This document shows, in pieces, positions 1 to 8,875 of a stretch of 64,000 nucleotides of DNA (within the stretch, counting starts at the first letter, position 1; every line of letters starts with the position of its first letter). Location of the stretch: contig NZ_DATMFT010000011.1 in the NCBI RefSeq assembly GCF_035556095.1, positions 186,001 to 250,000 of the forward strand. Direction: 5' to 3'. The DNA comes from Parapedobacter sp035556095 (lineage in GTDB: Bacteria; Bacteroidota; Bacteroidia; Sphingobacteriales; Sphingobacteriaceae). The notes beneath the pieces were generated by a model. That model saw only the letters and a program-made list of their open reading frames with translations. It did no database searches and was not told the DNA's origin. The position numbers and the translations under genes are program-made.

Positions 1-114
1 GAGCCCTTCGGGATACTGTGCAGCGTCCAGTTCGATACGCCATATCGGCAATGCGATGACGGCAAGCAGGGCCACGCCGCTGATAGCGAGTATGGCCCTG
101 TGCAATGATTTCAT
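1..114 (-). CDS. Nos-cluster membrane-anchored protein, N-terminal part only
   Basis: Only the first 38 codons are in the window; the gene runs off the left edge. It starts at an ATG (complement of 112-114) 23 bp downstream of the nosZ stop codon, so it is probably cotranscribed with nosZ. The visible part has a basic start, a hydrophobic segment at about residues 7-25, then the motif PIWRIELDAAQYPEGL. From memory, proteins opening this way follow nosZ in the nos clusters of Bacteroidota and are usually annotated as hypothetical. The function is unknown; a membrane-anchored periplasmic accessory to nitrous-oxide reduction is an inference from position. Confidence 0.6.
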   Translation of the reverse strand, partial: MKSLHRAILAISGVALLAVIALPIWRIELDAAQYPEGL

Positions 115-137
115 AGGATATTGGCTTTTCACGTCAC

Positions 138-2111
138 TTATTTTTTGGTGCCGGTATAGGCTGTCATGGGTACGTTACTTCCTTTAGGAGAGACACGTAC
201 ATAGCCTGACATTTCCTGATGCAATGCCGAACAGAAGTCGGTGCAATAGAATGGGAAGATACCCACGCGGTCCGGCACCCACTTGAGCGTTGTCGTCTCA
301 CCCGGCATGATGAGTAGCTCGGAGTTATTGGCGCCTTTGATAGCAAATCCATGGGGCATATCCCAATCCTGCTCCAGGTTGGTCACGTGGAAATAAACCT
401 CATCGCCCAACCGTATGCCTTCGATGACGTCGGGAGTGAGGTGGGACCGGATGGTGGTCATGTACACCCGCACAATGTTACCCTCACGTTCTATACGGGC
501 CTCGGCTTCGCCGTTCGTTTTATGCGGGTGTGCGTTGGCATTGATGTCGTATATCTTCAACGATTTATCCATCAGCATCTCCGCTGGTATGGCTTGCGCA
601 TAGTGGGGCTCGCCAATGGTCGGGAAATCGAGGAGTAATTCCATTTTATCGCCGCTGATGTCAAACAATTGGGCACTGTGCGCCAATTCGGGACCTGTAG
701 GCAGGAACCGGTCTTTGGTGATCTTGTTGTACGCTACCAAATATTTGCCATAGGGGTTCTTGGAGTTTCCACCCGCCACCATCAAGTGGCCAACAGAATA
801 ATACGTAGGTTGCCTATCGAGGACTTCCAGCGACTCTACATTCCATTTTACCACTTCCGACGAAACGAAGAAAGAAGTATAGGCATTCCCTTTGGCGTCA
901 AATTCGGTGTGTAGCGGTCCCAATCCGGGCTTTTGGACTTCCCCATGCAGTACTGACTCGTACTTCATGACGGGTATACCACCGTAACGCTCGCCTTCGA
1001 ACTCCTTATTGGCAATGGCTTGCTGCAATTTCTCAAAACTGAATACCGGGATTAACGCGGCCAGCTTACCACTGCCTACAATGTATTCGCCAGTAGGGCT
1101 CACGTCAGCCCCGTGGGGTGATTTCGGACAGGGGAGCAAATACGCCAAGTCGTCAAATTCGGCCACATCCAACACGGTGACTTCGGTTTTTATTTCGTGG
1201 GTAGCGCTGTGGGTATGTTCATCCCATTTGTTGTGTGCATAGCGCACGTTGGTTTGCTTGGTACCACGCCCTGCCTTGAAATATTCTTCTGCTTTCTTCC
1301 AGTTGATGGCCATGATGAAGTCCTTGTCGTTCTGTGAGGCGTTGACCTCCTGCAAGGTGTGGGCCTGCTCCGAGTTGTAGCAACTGATAAACAACCATCC
1401 ACCTGATATGCCTTTTCCAGCACCGGACAAGTCAAAATTCAGACCGGGGGTTTTTAATTGGAACGTGATATCGAATTCACCGGTTTCTTTATCCACACTT
1501 ACGAAACTGATGTGGCCTTTGAAATTTTCCTTATAGGAATCGATAGGCACATCGCTCTCGGGCCCATCCGGCGGTACGCTGAAGCGTGTTGCGGCAATCA
1601 CGTATTCCGAATTTTCCGTGGTAAACGGCGAGCAGTGGTTACCGCCCGTATTGGGGATTTCGATGATCTCCGCCGTACGGAACGTCGTAAGGTCGATCCG
1701 CGCCAGGCGAGGCGTGTTGTTGGAGTTGGCAAACACCCACTTACCGTCCGGCATACCATCCGTGAAAGACGATTCAATGTGGTGTAAGTCATCCCAGGGA
1801 ACGAAACCATGTGAGGTCATCAGCATGGGTTTGGTTTCTTCGCTGAATCCCCACGCCTTTTCGGGGTCGACAGAAAAAACGGGGATCACCCGGAATAACC
1901 GGCCACTGGGCAAGCCATATACGCTCATCTGCCCGCTGAATCCACCAGAGGTAAAGGTATAAAACTCGTCATACTGCCCCGGCGGCACGTACGTCCGTTG
2001 GGCCGCATTTCCAGACACCGCGCTTCCAGCACCCTTGGGTCTGCAAGCATTGAAGGACAGGGATACCGCGGCTACGGCAACCATCCAAAAGAGATACTGT
2101 TTTGGGTTCAT
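138..2111 (-). CDS. nosZ: Nitrous-oxide reductase, clade II (Sec-type)
   Basis: This is the periplasmic copper enzyme that reduces N2O to N2. At 657 aa it has the size of clade II (atypical) NosZ. The N-terminus carries a Sec-type signal without a twin-arginine motif and a possible lipobox ending at Cys23 (FNAC), as expected of clade II. The beta-propeller contains the histidine motifs expected of CuZ ligands: DDLHH (about residue 108), GNHC (about 158), SPHGAD, GPLHTEFD and EPHYAQ. The C-terminal cupredoxin domain has the CuA motif CTDFCSALHQEM at about 623-634 with MPHGF upstream (about 585). It lies downstream of the cytochrome c gene, with a gap of 34 bp, and upstream of the partial gene at the left edge. 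Electrons probably come through the cytochrome. The family assignment is very secure. Confidence 0.97.
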   Translation of the reverse strand: MNPKQYLFWMVAVAAVSLSFNACRPKGAGSAVSGNAAQRTYVPPGQYDEFYTFTSGGFSGQMSVYGLPSGRLFRVIPVFSVDPEKAWGFSEETKPMLMTSHGFVPWDDLHHIESSFTDGMPDGKWVFANSNNTPRLARIDLTTFRTAEIIEIPNTGGNHCSPFTTENSEYVIAATRFSVPPDGPESDVPIDSYKENFKGHISFVSVDKETGEFDITFQLKTPGLNFDLSGAGKGISGGWLFISCYNSEQAHTLQEVNASQNDKDFIMAINWKKAEEYFKAGRGTKQTNVRYAHNKWDEHTHSATHEIKTEVTVLDVAEFDDLAYLLPCPKSPHGADVSPTGEYIVGSGKLAALIPVFSFEKLQQAIANKEFEGERYGGIPVMKYESVLHGEVQKPGLGPLHTEFDAKGNAYTSFFVSSEVVKWNVESLEVLDRQPTYYSVGHLMVAGGNSKNPYGKYLVAYNKITKDRFLPTGPELAHSAQLFDISGDKMELLLDFPTIGEPHYAQAIPAEMLMDKSLKIYDINANAHPHKTNGEAEARIEREGNIVRVYMTTIRSHLTPDVIEGIRLGDEVYFHVTNLEQDWDMPHGFAIKGANNSELLIMPGETTTLKWVPDRVGIFPFYCTDFCSALHQEMSGYVRVSPKGSNVPMTAYTGTKK

Positions 2112-2145
2112 TATACAATATATTAGTGATCAATAAAAATAATCG

Positions 2146-2610
2146 CTATTGCACCCCGTCATTTTCACGCATGAACTCCAGGATCTTGCGCGCTTCCTCA
2201 TCAGCGAGGTTCTGGTTGGGCATGCGCACCAAACAGATCTCCAACTGTGCCTGTAATTCGGGGTCCTTGTCAATCATGGGATCGGGGTTGGTAATAAAAT
2301 TCATGATCCATTCGGGGCGGTGTTTCTCGGTAACCCCGGCCCATCCTGGGCCCACCAAGCGCTCATCGGTATATTTATGGCAGCTTGCACATTTCAGGTC
2401 GGCAATCACTTTCCCCTCCTGGGCCATGGCCGCATCCAATTTGTTGCCCACATCCACGTTTTCAAACTTTCCTTCACCCCGCTTCGGATCGTAGTCTTCG
2501 GGGTTAGCCGTAGACTGGGCGGGAGCATTGTTGTCGTTGTTTTGTTTTCCTCCTTGGGAGCATGCGTACAGCGCAACTCCCAGCGTCAGTAGAACCAGTA
2601 GCTTTTTCAT
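2146..2610 (-). CDS. Lipoprotein monohaem cytochrome c of the nos locus
   Basis: This 154-aa class I cytochrome c probably delivers electrons to NosZ in the periplasm. It has a lipoprotein signal with the lipobox cysteine at residue 17 (LYAC), an Asn/Gln-rich linker to about residue 40, the haem motif CASCH at 74-78, and a likely axial methionine at 130 (VRMPNQ). It is the first gene of the minus-strand nos run. Its leader contains a perfect 6-bp hairpin (2625-2642), and it is divergent from a Crp/Fnr regulator. Small c-type cytochromes are regular members of clade II nos clusters; the role as NosZ electron donor is inferred from context. Confidence 0.88.
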   Translation of the reverse strand: MKKLLVLLTLGVALYACSQGGKQNNDNNAPAQSTANPEDYDPKRGEGKFENVDVGNKLDAAMAQEGKVIADLKCASCHKYTDERLVGPGWAGVTEKHRPEWIMNFITNPDPMIDKDPELQAQLEICLVRMPNQNLADEEARKILEFMRENDGVQ

Positions 2611-2947
2611 TTTATTATTTTTTAGGGTTATTATTGTAACCCATGAAGGTACGAATTGTTTTTAATTTACCTTGTATGACGTTCCCTTCTTTCTGAAGCA
2701 AAACTAAGTAGCGTGCGCTAGTGATTTTATGCGTACGGTCACAAAACAACCTGTCGTATCGCACAAGGTAACACCAGATAATCATTAACACATTGTATTC
2801 CAATAATATAAATCACACTTTAATGATTTATGATTGTTGTCACTTCTACAGTTGACAGCAGTCATGCGGCCTTCATGTACCAGCCATTACCTTTGTATCT
2901 ATCGCTTATTGCTAACGAAATGTTGATACTATTTTAATCTCAACATC
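2611..2947. promoter_or_regulatory. Divergent nos / Crp-Fnr regulatory region
   Basis: This 337-bp gap separates the cytochrome c gene (minus) and the Crp/Fnr gene (plus). Visible elements are a GGGTTA-N6-TAACCC hairpin (2625-2642) in the cytochrome leader; an imperfect dyad TGTCA-N10-TGACA (2838-2857); a Bacteroidota -7 element TACCTTTG (2888-2895) facing the regulator gene, without a clear -33 partner; and a perfect 7-bp inverted repeat ATGTTGA-N13-TCAACAT (2920-2946) ending one base before the regulator start codon. No exact FNR box (TTGAT-N4-ATCAA) is present. The dyads are candidate regulator sites by inference only. Confidence 0.45.
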
Positions 2948-3556
2948 ATGATAGACACCGATTTACTATTAGAAAAAGGCGCAACCTATCGGCATACCGA
3001 GGCGGGTGAGATCATTTTCAATGAAGGTGCGCAGGCAACATTCTACTATCAATTGGTTTCGGGTAAGGTAAGGTGGTCGCACTTCGATGATAACGGGAAA
3101 GAAGTACTTCACAAAATCGTTGAAGCTGGAGAAGCTTTCGGTGAGCTGCCGCTTTTCGATGGGGAGCCCTACGGGGCCAGCGCAGTGGCCGATTCGCCCT
3201 GCACCCTCCTGCGGTTGAGCACCACCTCATTCCATGAGCTGCTTGCCGAACATCCCGACATTCACTTGGCATTTACCAAGTCTATGGTTTCCCATTTACG
3301 TTTCAAGGTCTTCTTGCTCAATGCGCTGGCTAAAAACAATCCCCAAACTGCCCTTGTTGAATTAATTGATTATTTCAACCGGCACGGCAAGCTGATATGC
3401 CAAGACTGCAACCGGTTGATGGTTACCCGGCAGCAACTAGCCAACATGGTCGGTCTACGGGTTGAAACGGTTATCCGGGCCATCAAGCAACTGCAACAAG
3501 AGGACAAGTTATGCATCGTAAAAGGCAAAGTATTCGTTCCGGCCGACGGGGTCTGA
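2948..3556 (+). CDS. Crp/Fnr-family transcriptional regulator
   Basis: A 202-aa protein with an N-terminal cyclic-nucleotide-binding-type beta-roll (about residues 10-120; GEAFGELPLFDG is the typical phosphate-binding-cassette region), a dimerisation helix, and a C-terminal winged helix-turn-helix (about 155-200; TRQQLANMVGLRVETVIRAI). The four cysteines (one near residue 84, two near 150, one near 188) do not form the N-terminal cluster that holds the Fe-S centre of FNR, so direct oxygen sensing by that route is unlikely; haem- or nitrogen-oxide-responsive relatives (DNR type) are alternatives. Its position opposite the nos genes suggests that it controls them. It is coupled to the next gene by a TGATG overlap. 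Confidence 0.9.
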   Translation: MIDTDLLLEKGATYRHTEAGEIIFNEGAQATFYYQLVSGKVRWSHFDDNGKEVLHKIVEAGEAFGELPLFDGEPYGASAVADSPCTLLRLSTTSFHELLAEHPDIHLAFTKSMVSHLRFKVFLLNALAKNNPQTALVELIDYFNRHGKLICQDCNRLMVTRQQLANMVGLRVETVIRAIKQLQQEDKLCIVKGKVFVPADGV

Positions 3557-4788
3557 TGGCTGCCCTCGGCCGTATCACTGTGCGCCAATGGCTGTTATTG
3601 GCACTTTTCAATCTATTATTGGTTGCCGCGCTCGGCCTATTGATGCGACTGAAAGTGTTGCTTCCTATGCCGGCAATCAACCAGAAATTCCTGCTCCATG
3701 CCCATTCCCACTTCGCGTTCGCCGGGTGGGTGTCGCATGCATTGATGGTGTTGGTGGTGGCAATGATCTTCAACCGGCAACAACACGAAAAGCTACCTTG
3801 GCGATATCAACTCACGGTTGTTGCCAACCTGCTGGCCAGCTATGGCATGCTCATCAGTTTCTTTCTCCAAGGCTATGGGCTTTACTCTATTGTGGCGTCA
3901 ACGGCCACCGTTGCGGTTTCCTACGTATTTGCGGTGATGTGTTGGCGGGATATGGCGATCAGTGGCCGTCATTCTCTTGCCTTTAGTTGGCTTCGGGCAG
4001 CATTGCTGTTTCTCGTGCTATCATCCGTAGGTACATTTTACTTGGCCCACCTCATGACGTCAAACAATATAGACTCCCGGCTACAACTCGCCTCGGTATA
4101 TTTTTACTTACATTTCCAGTATAACGGCTGGTTTTTCTTTGCGTGCATGGCCTTGGTGCAACATTGGTTCAATCGTATTGGCGTGTCCGTAAACCATCCA
4201 AAGACCATATTTTGGTTATTCGCGTTAACCTGTCCGATCAACTACCTGCTTTCCGTGCTCTGGTGGGATATGCCTGCCTGGCTCTACGTCGGCGTGGTAG
4301 TGGCAGTGGTGGCGCAAAGCATTGCTTGGGCCCAATGGCTGCGTAGCTGTGTGGTAAATCGACTGGTGTTCGGGCATTCATTAACCGCCGTGGCAAAATG
4401 GCTACTTATCGGCGTGGCCACCGCAGCGACCATCAAGTTCGTCCTCCAAGGGTTGCCGGTCATCCCGTCGCTGAGCCAATTGAGTTATAGTTTCCGCCCC
4501 ATTGTCATCGGTTACCTGCACCTCGTTTTACTGGCTGTCATCAGCCTCTTCATCATCGCGTATAACTATATTGGTGGATTGCTGCACATCAACCGCCTAG
4601 CCGTTGCGTCGACAGCCATCTTCGTGGCCGGCGTTATATGGAATGAATTGCTCTTGATGGCACAGGGCATTTCGGGATTGGCGCGTACGCCCATCCATCA
4701 TGTGCCCCTGTTGCTGGCGGTCGCGGCCGGTACGCTCTTTATTGGCGTTATGGGGTTATTGTGGAGCCAGCGGCATAAAGGTTCATGA
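3556..4788 (+). CDS. Polytopic membrane protein with HAHSHFAFAGW motif
   Basis: The start is taken at the ATG that overlaps the stop of the Crp/Fnr gene by one base (TGATG), giving 410 aa; an upstream in-frame start would lie inside the regulator gene. The protein is almost wholly hydrophobic, with roughly a dozen predicted membrane helices. Near residue 45 it carries HAHSHFAFAGW, which recalls histidine-rich helices of haem-copper oxidase subunit I and NnrS-type proteins. I do not recognise a characterised family. Translational coupling to a regulator beside nosZ suggests a part in respiration or nitrogen-oxide handling; this is inference. Confidence 0.7.
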   Translation: MAALGRITVRQWLLLALFNLLLVAALGLLMRLKVLLPMPAINQKFLLHAHSHFAFAGWVSHALMVLVVAMIFNRQQHEKLPWRYQLTVVANLLASYGMLISFFLQGYGLYSIVASTATVAVSYVFAVMCWRDMAISGRHSLAFSWLRAALLFLVLSSVGTFYLAHLMTSNNIDSRLQLASVYFYLHFQYNGWFFFACMALVQHWFNRIGVSVNHPKTIFWLFALTCPINYLLSVLWWDMPAWLYVGVVVAVVAQSIAWAQWLRSCVVNRLVFGHSLTAVAKWLLIGVATAATIKFVLQGLPVIPSLSQLSYSFRPIVIGYLHLVLLAVISLFIIAYNYIGGLLHINRLAVASTAIFVAGVIWNELLLMAQGISGLARTPIHHVPLLLAVAAGTLFIGVMGLLWSQRHKGS

Positions 4789-4794
4789 GATACA

Positions 4795-4825
4795 TTTTCA
4801 CATCTCCTGTATCTTCGTACCTTTG
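4795..4825 (+). promoter_or_regulatory. Probable promoter of fumC
   Basis: TTTC (4795-4798), 19 bp, then TACCTTTG (4818-4825), matching the Bacteroidota housekeeping consensus TTTG-N19-TAnnTTTG except for one base in the -33 element. It lies 23 bp upstream of the fumC start codon. Confidence 0.55.
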
Positions 4826-4848
4826 CAACATATCAAAACAACGATTCC

Positions 4849-6246
4849 ATGTCATACCGAATAGAACACGATACCATGGGCGAGGTGCAAGTACCTGCCG
4901 ACAAGTACTGGGGTGCGCAAACGGAGCGTTCTCGTAACAATTTCAAGATAGGGCCTTCGGCGTCGATGCCCAAGGAAATCATCGAAGCATTTGCTTACCT
5001 TAAAAAAGCGGCCGCTTATACCAACACCGATGCAGGTATACTGCCTGCGGAAAAGCGCGACCTCATCGCCCAAGTATGTGATGAGATACTCGCGGGCCAG
5101 TTGGCCGACCAATTTCCCTTGGTTATCTGGCAGACCGGATCGGGCACACAGTCCAACATGAACGTCAACGAAGTGGTTTCCAACCGCGCCCATGTGCTGC
5201 AAGGCCAGAAGCTGGGTGAAGGGAAGGTCTTTATCCACCCCAATGACGATGTCAACAAGTCGCAATCGTCAAATGACACTTACCCCACGGCGATGCACAT
5301 TGCCGCTTATAAACGCTTGGTTGAAACCACTATTCCGGGCGTCGAGAAACTACGTGACACGCTGAAAGCCAAATCCGAGGCCTTCGCCCAAGTTGTCAAG
5401 ATCGGTCGTACGCATTTGATGGACGCTACGCCGCTTACCCTTGGACAGGAGTTTTCGGGTTATGTAGCCCAGCTTGACTACGGGCTCAAAGCACTCCGCA
5501 ACACCATGGCCCATCTTTCCGAACTTGCCCTCGGTGGTACCGCCGTGGGTACGGGAATCAACACCCCGAAGGGATATGCGGAAAACGTGGCTAAGTATAT
5601 CGCTGATTTTACGGGGCTTCCGTTCCGTACCGCGCCCAACAAATTCGAAGCATTGGCTTCACACGACGCCATCGTGGAAAGCCACGGCGCGTTGAAGCAA
5701 TTGGCCGTGTCGTTGCATAAAATCGCCAACGACATCCGCATGCTGGCATCTGGTCCGCGGTCTGGTATTGGTGAGATCGTCATTCCGGAAAACGAGCCGG
5801 GCTCGTCCATTATGCCGGGCAAAGTAAACCCAACACAGTGCGAAGCTTTGACGATGGTAGCCGCGCAGGTCATCGGCAATGATGTCGCCATCGCGTTCGG
5901 CGGCGCCAACGGGCATTACGAATTGAACGTATTCAAACCCGTTATGGCAGCCAATTTCCTGCAATCCGCCCGGCTTATCGGTGATGCCTGCGTGTCATTC
6001 AACGATCACTGCGCTATCGGCATCGAGCCTAATCGCGATGGTATCAAAAACCACCTTGAAAACTCGTTGATGCTCGTGACAGCACTCAACCCACATATCG
6101 GCTATGAGCAAGCGGCCAAGATTGCCAAAAAAGCACACAAAGAGAACAAATCATTACGGGAAGCCGCGCTTGAATTGGAACTGTTGACCAACGAGCAGTT
6201 TGACGAATGGGTACGCCCCGAAGAGATGATTGGTGGACTGAAATGA
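4849..6246 (+). CDS. fumC: Class II fumarate hydratase
   Basis: A 465-aa cytoplasmic enzyme of the TCA cycle that interconverts fumarate and L-malate. It is full length for FumC. It contains the fumarase/aspartase signature GSSIMPGKVNPTQCE in the flexible catalytic loop, the substrate-site motif TGSGTQSNMNVNEV at about residue 100, and KIGRTHLMDATPLTLGQEFSG at about 185, all features of the oxygen-stable iron-free class. Its own promoter lies just upstream. The stop codon overlaps the start of a lipoprotein gene (ATGA). Confidence 0.98.
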   Translation: MSYRIEHDTMGEVQVPADKYWGAQTERSRNNFKIGPSASMPKEIIEAFAYLKKAAAYTNTDAGILPAEKRDLIAQVCDEILAGQLADQFPLVIWQTGSGTQSNMNVNEVVSNRAHVLQGQKLGEGKVFIHPNDDVNKSQSSNDTYPTAMHIAAYKRLVETTIPGVEKLRDTLKAKSEAFAQVVKIGRTHLMDATPLTLGQEFSGYVAQLDYGLKALRNTMAHLSELALGGTAVGTGINTPKGYAENVAKYIADFTGLPFRTAPNKFEALASHDAIVESHGALKQLAVSLHKIANDIRMLASGPRSGIGEIVIPENEPGSSIMPGKVNPTQCEALTMVAAQVIGNDVAIAFGGANGHYELNVFKPVMAANFLQSARLIGDACVSFNDHCAIGIEPNRDGIKNHLENSLMLVTALNPHIGYEQAAKIAKKAHKENKSLREAALELELLTNEQFDEWVRPEEMIGGLK

Positions 6247-6743
6247 GTTGTCGGCTATTCCTGGCCGGCATGTTTTTTTTACTTGCCGGCAGTTGTCGGT
6301 TCAATCCCGACGTCCAATACGAAGGCGCGGATTTCCTGCAAGGGATGTGGGTGCAAGACAGCATACCCATGCAGGATGCCTTGCTTCACTATACGCTGCA
6401 TGACCTGAAGTTCACCTGTGATTCCATCTACGCTACCCTACACGTTACCTCTAAAACCAAGAACATCGCGGATTCATGCTATAACGGCGGACAGTGGACG
6501 GAATATGCCAAAGGAATCTATGTGGTACGGGGCGACAGCCTGATTGTGGATGGCTTGTATACAAAACCCGATTGGAGCCAGAAGATTTCGGGTTGCTACC
6601 GCAGTGGGCAATACCTTCCGCGATTCAAAATTGTTCGGCATACGACAGATTCGTTACTGCTCGAAAACCGCTACGATCCGCGGCCATTGCTATTGCGCAA
6701 AACGGCAGCTATCACCTGCGTCCCCAGAAAACGCTGGGAGTAG
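6243..6743 (+). CDS. Fumarase-coupled lipoprotein of unknown function
   Basis: The start is chosen at 6243, where ATGA overlaps the fumC stop by 4 bp; this gives 166 aa and places a clean lipoprotein signal at the N-terminus (basic start, hydrophobic core, lipobox LLAGSC). The remainder is a small soluble domain rich in beta strands, with Asp-Ser turns and several cysteines. I do not recognise the family. Tight coupling to fumC means joint expression, although the product should sit in the envelope while fumarase is cytosolic. It converges on the sensor kinase gene with a 4-bp gap. Confidence 0.7.
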   Translation: MSCRLFLAGMFFLLAGSCRFNPDVQYEGADFLQGMWVQDSIPMQDALLHYTLHDLKFTCDSIYATLHVTSKTKNIADSCYNGGQWTEYAKGIYVVRGDSLIVDGLYTKPDWSQKISGCYRSGQYLPRFKIVRHTTDSLLLENRYDPRPLLLRKTAAITCVPRKRWE

Positions 6744-6747
6744 CACG

Positions 6748-8700
6748 CTATTCACCCTTTTTTTCGAATTCCAATTCAACATGGATTTCGGTGCCTTGGG
6801 CTGAGGAATAGATATGCACATCACCTTGGAAAGCCGCTACACGCTGCCGTACATTCTTCAAGCCCATACCTTCCGTCACCTGCTGCTGGTCAAACCCCTT
6901 GCCGTCATCCTGCACCGTAAACGATATGCGGTCTTCTTCCTGTACCAGCTGCACGTTGATATGATTGGCCTGCGCATGTTTGAGCGCGTTGTTGACCAAC
7001 TCGTGGATACATCGGTAAATCATGATCTCCATTTTTTCCGGCAACCGCGCCTCATTGCCAAAATAGTGAAAGTCCGCAATAGGTATGGCCGAGCAGAAGT
7101 CGGTCAGTGACGCCTTAAGGCCATATCTCAATAGCGACTCGGGCATCATGTGGTGAGCCACACGACGAAGTTCCTGGATGGAATCATCGAGCATGCCGAT
7201 CGCTCTCTGGAAGCGGGATACATCGATGGTCTCTAATACGGCCGCATCACCCGTTACCTGCGGCAGATTGAATTTAACTAAGGAGAGCATGCTCCCCAGG
7301 CCATCGTGCAGGTCTTTTGCCAGACGCGTGCGCTCAGCTGCTTCACCGTCCAGGGTAGCCTGCACGGCTACCAACTGTTTTTCCTGTTCCAGCCGCCGGG
7401 CTTCTTCCTCCGCCAGTTTTCTGCGATTCACCGCGAGGCGGTAGCGGATAAAGGCAAAAGCCAGGGCGACGAATAAGATAACCGCTATAGCAACACCAAG
7501 CCAAGTGTACAACTGTTTTTGCTTTTCCAACGATGCGATTTTGAGTTCTTTTTTTTCGGTTTGATATTCGGCTTCCAGAAATGCGATATGACGACGGCTA
7601 TCTTCACCAAAAACGGTATCTTTCAGCAGGTAGGCTTCATGCATTTGTTGATAAGCCTCCTTGTGCTTGCCCATATGTGCATTGACTTGGGCCAATACCG
7701 ACAGGCCAACCTGGCGGGTACCCTTTGCGCCCTGTAAGTCTGCCGATTGCAATGATTTTTCTGCTGCCTCATAGGCCCTTTCATACTCTTCATTCAACAG
7801 ATATGCTTGAGATAAGGCGGAGTTGTAGTCTCTCAAATTCCAATCCTGACCCAATGAATCGACAATCTGTTTTGCTCTTTCAAACTCTTGTACAGCCAAA
7901 TCGTATTTTTTTTCATGATATAGATAGTACTCTCCGTGGTTGAAATAATACGAAAACTTTTTATTCGGGTCGTTGTGCTTTTCCCCGTACTTCAGTACCT
8001 CTTGGAATAGGGGCAGCGCACGCTCATATTCTCCCTTTGACATCAAGATATCGCCCAGATTATTTTGGCTGGTAGCCACTAACAAGGCATTGCCCGCGTC
8101 GCGCGACAGCGCCAGGCACTGCCGGGCATATTTTTCGGCTTTATCAAGGTTATTCAAGGTTGAATATAAAGCAGACAGGTTATTGAGTGTATAGGGGCGT
8201 GTTTTCATGTCATTCACCTCATCGAACAAGCGTAGTGCTTGGATATAATGGTTCATAGCTGCTCCATAATCACCTTGGGTTTGCCGGATAGTTCCGGAAT
8301 TATGTTGTATTCTGCCCATACTGACCGTGGACGTAGTCGATGGATGACGCCGATAGAGCTGTTCGGCCCTATCGAAATAAAAAAATGCCGAATCAAAATT
8401 TGTTTTGACTTGGGCAAAGCAAGCTCCTTGATATTGGAAACTGTTGGCAAGGTCCAGCGGATCCTTTTGTTTTTCAGACACGACAATAGCTTTACGGGCC
8501 AGTTCCATGGCGGCTTGTGGGTCGGAGTGCATAAGAACATTGCCTTGGGCCAGCAGAGAGTCTATATCCACTATTCCCTTACTATTCGTATTTTTCAAAA
8601 TCAACGTATCGACCAATTGTCCTGATACCGTAGATGAAAAATAAACAGTCAGCCATAAAAACAAACCGTAGCGTAGTACCTTACTGCTATATATATTCAT
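6748..8700 (-). CDS. TPR-containing sensor histidine kinase (NarX/LiaS-type)
   Basis: A 650-aa membrane kinase. It has a signal peptide (about 1-27), a periplasmic sensor region of tetratricopeptide repeats (about 45-370), one transmembrane helix (about 397-420), a coiled coil, and a HisKA_3 dimerisation domain with the phospho-acceptor His465 in AKDLHDGLGS. The HATPase domain has the N box HELVNNALKH (about 566) and G boxes DDGKGF and GMGLKNVRQR. This layout is common in Bacteroidota and usually pairs with a LuxR-type response regulator, but none is adjacent here. The ligand is unknown. A promoter candidate lies at 8807-8837. Confidence 0.92.
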   Translation of the reverse strand: MNIYSSKVLRYGLFLWLTVYFSSTVSGQLVDTLILKNTNSKGIVDIDSLLAQGNVLMHSDPQAAMELARKAIVVSEKQKDPLDLANSFQYQGACFAQVKTNFDSAFFYFDRAEQLYRRHPSTTSTVSMGRIQHNSGTIRQTQGDYGAAMNHYIQALRLFDEVNDMKTRPYTLNNLSALYSTLNNLDKAEKYARQCLALSRDAGNALLVATSQNNLGDILMSKGEYERALPLFQEVLKYGEKHNDPNKKFSYYFNHGEYYLYHEKKYDLAVQEFERAKQIVDSLGQDWNLRDYNSALSQAYLLNEEYERAYEAAEKSLQSADLQGAKGTRQVGLSVLAQVNAHMGKHKEAYQQMHEAYLLKDTVFGEDSRRHIAFLEAEYQTEKKELKIASLEKQKQLYTWLGVAIAVILFVALAFAFIRYRLAVNRRKLAEEEARRLEQEKQLVAVQATLDGEAAERTRLAKDLHDGLGSMLSLVKFNLPQVTGDAAVLETIDVSRFQRAIGMLDDSIQELRRVAHHMMPESLLRYGLKASLTDFCSAIPIADFHYFGNEARLPEKMEIMIYRCIHELVNNALKHAQANHINVQLVQEEDRISFTVQDDGKGFDQQQVTEGMGLKNVRQRVAAFQGDVHIYSSAQGTEIHVELEFEKKGE

Positions 8701-8806
8701 AATCGAAGGTTTATAGATAGACCTCTGACAATTTTAGCTCTTTTTCGTGTTCCTCCATCAGTTTATATATAAAGCGTTTATCTAGTTGCGCGGGTTCGTA
8801 CAATAG

Positions 8807-8837
8807 CAAAGGTAGCGTGTTTTCGTCCAATTAAAAA
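8807..8837 (-). promoter_or_regulatory. Probable promoter of the sensor kinase
   Basis: Read on the minus strand: TTTT (8837-8834), 19 bp, TACCTTTG (8814-8807), close to TTTG-N19-TAnnTTTG, about 105 bp upstream of the kinase start. Just upstream lies a GC hairpin, CCCCC-TTTA-GGGGG (8838-8851), whose minus-strand T-run overlaps the -33 element; it could act as a terminator against read-through. Confidence 0.45.
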
Positions 8838-8875
8838 CCCCCTTTAGGGGGGTAAGTGCACCCGCCAACCCGCTG

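Noticed and set aside
2838..2857. TGTCA-N10-TGACA as an FNR or CRP box
   Set aside because: The spacing and half-sites do not match TTGAT-N4-ATCAA or TGTGA-N6-TCACA, so it is noted only as a dyad.
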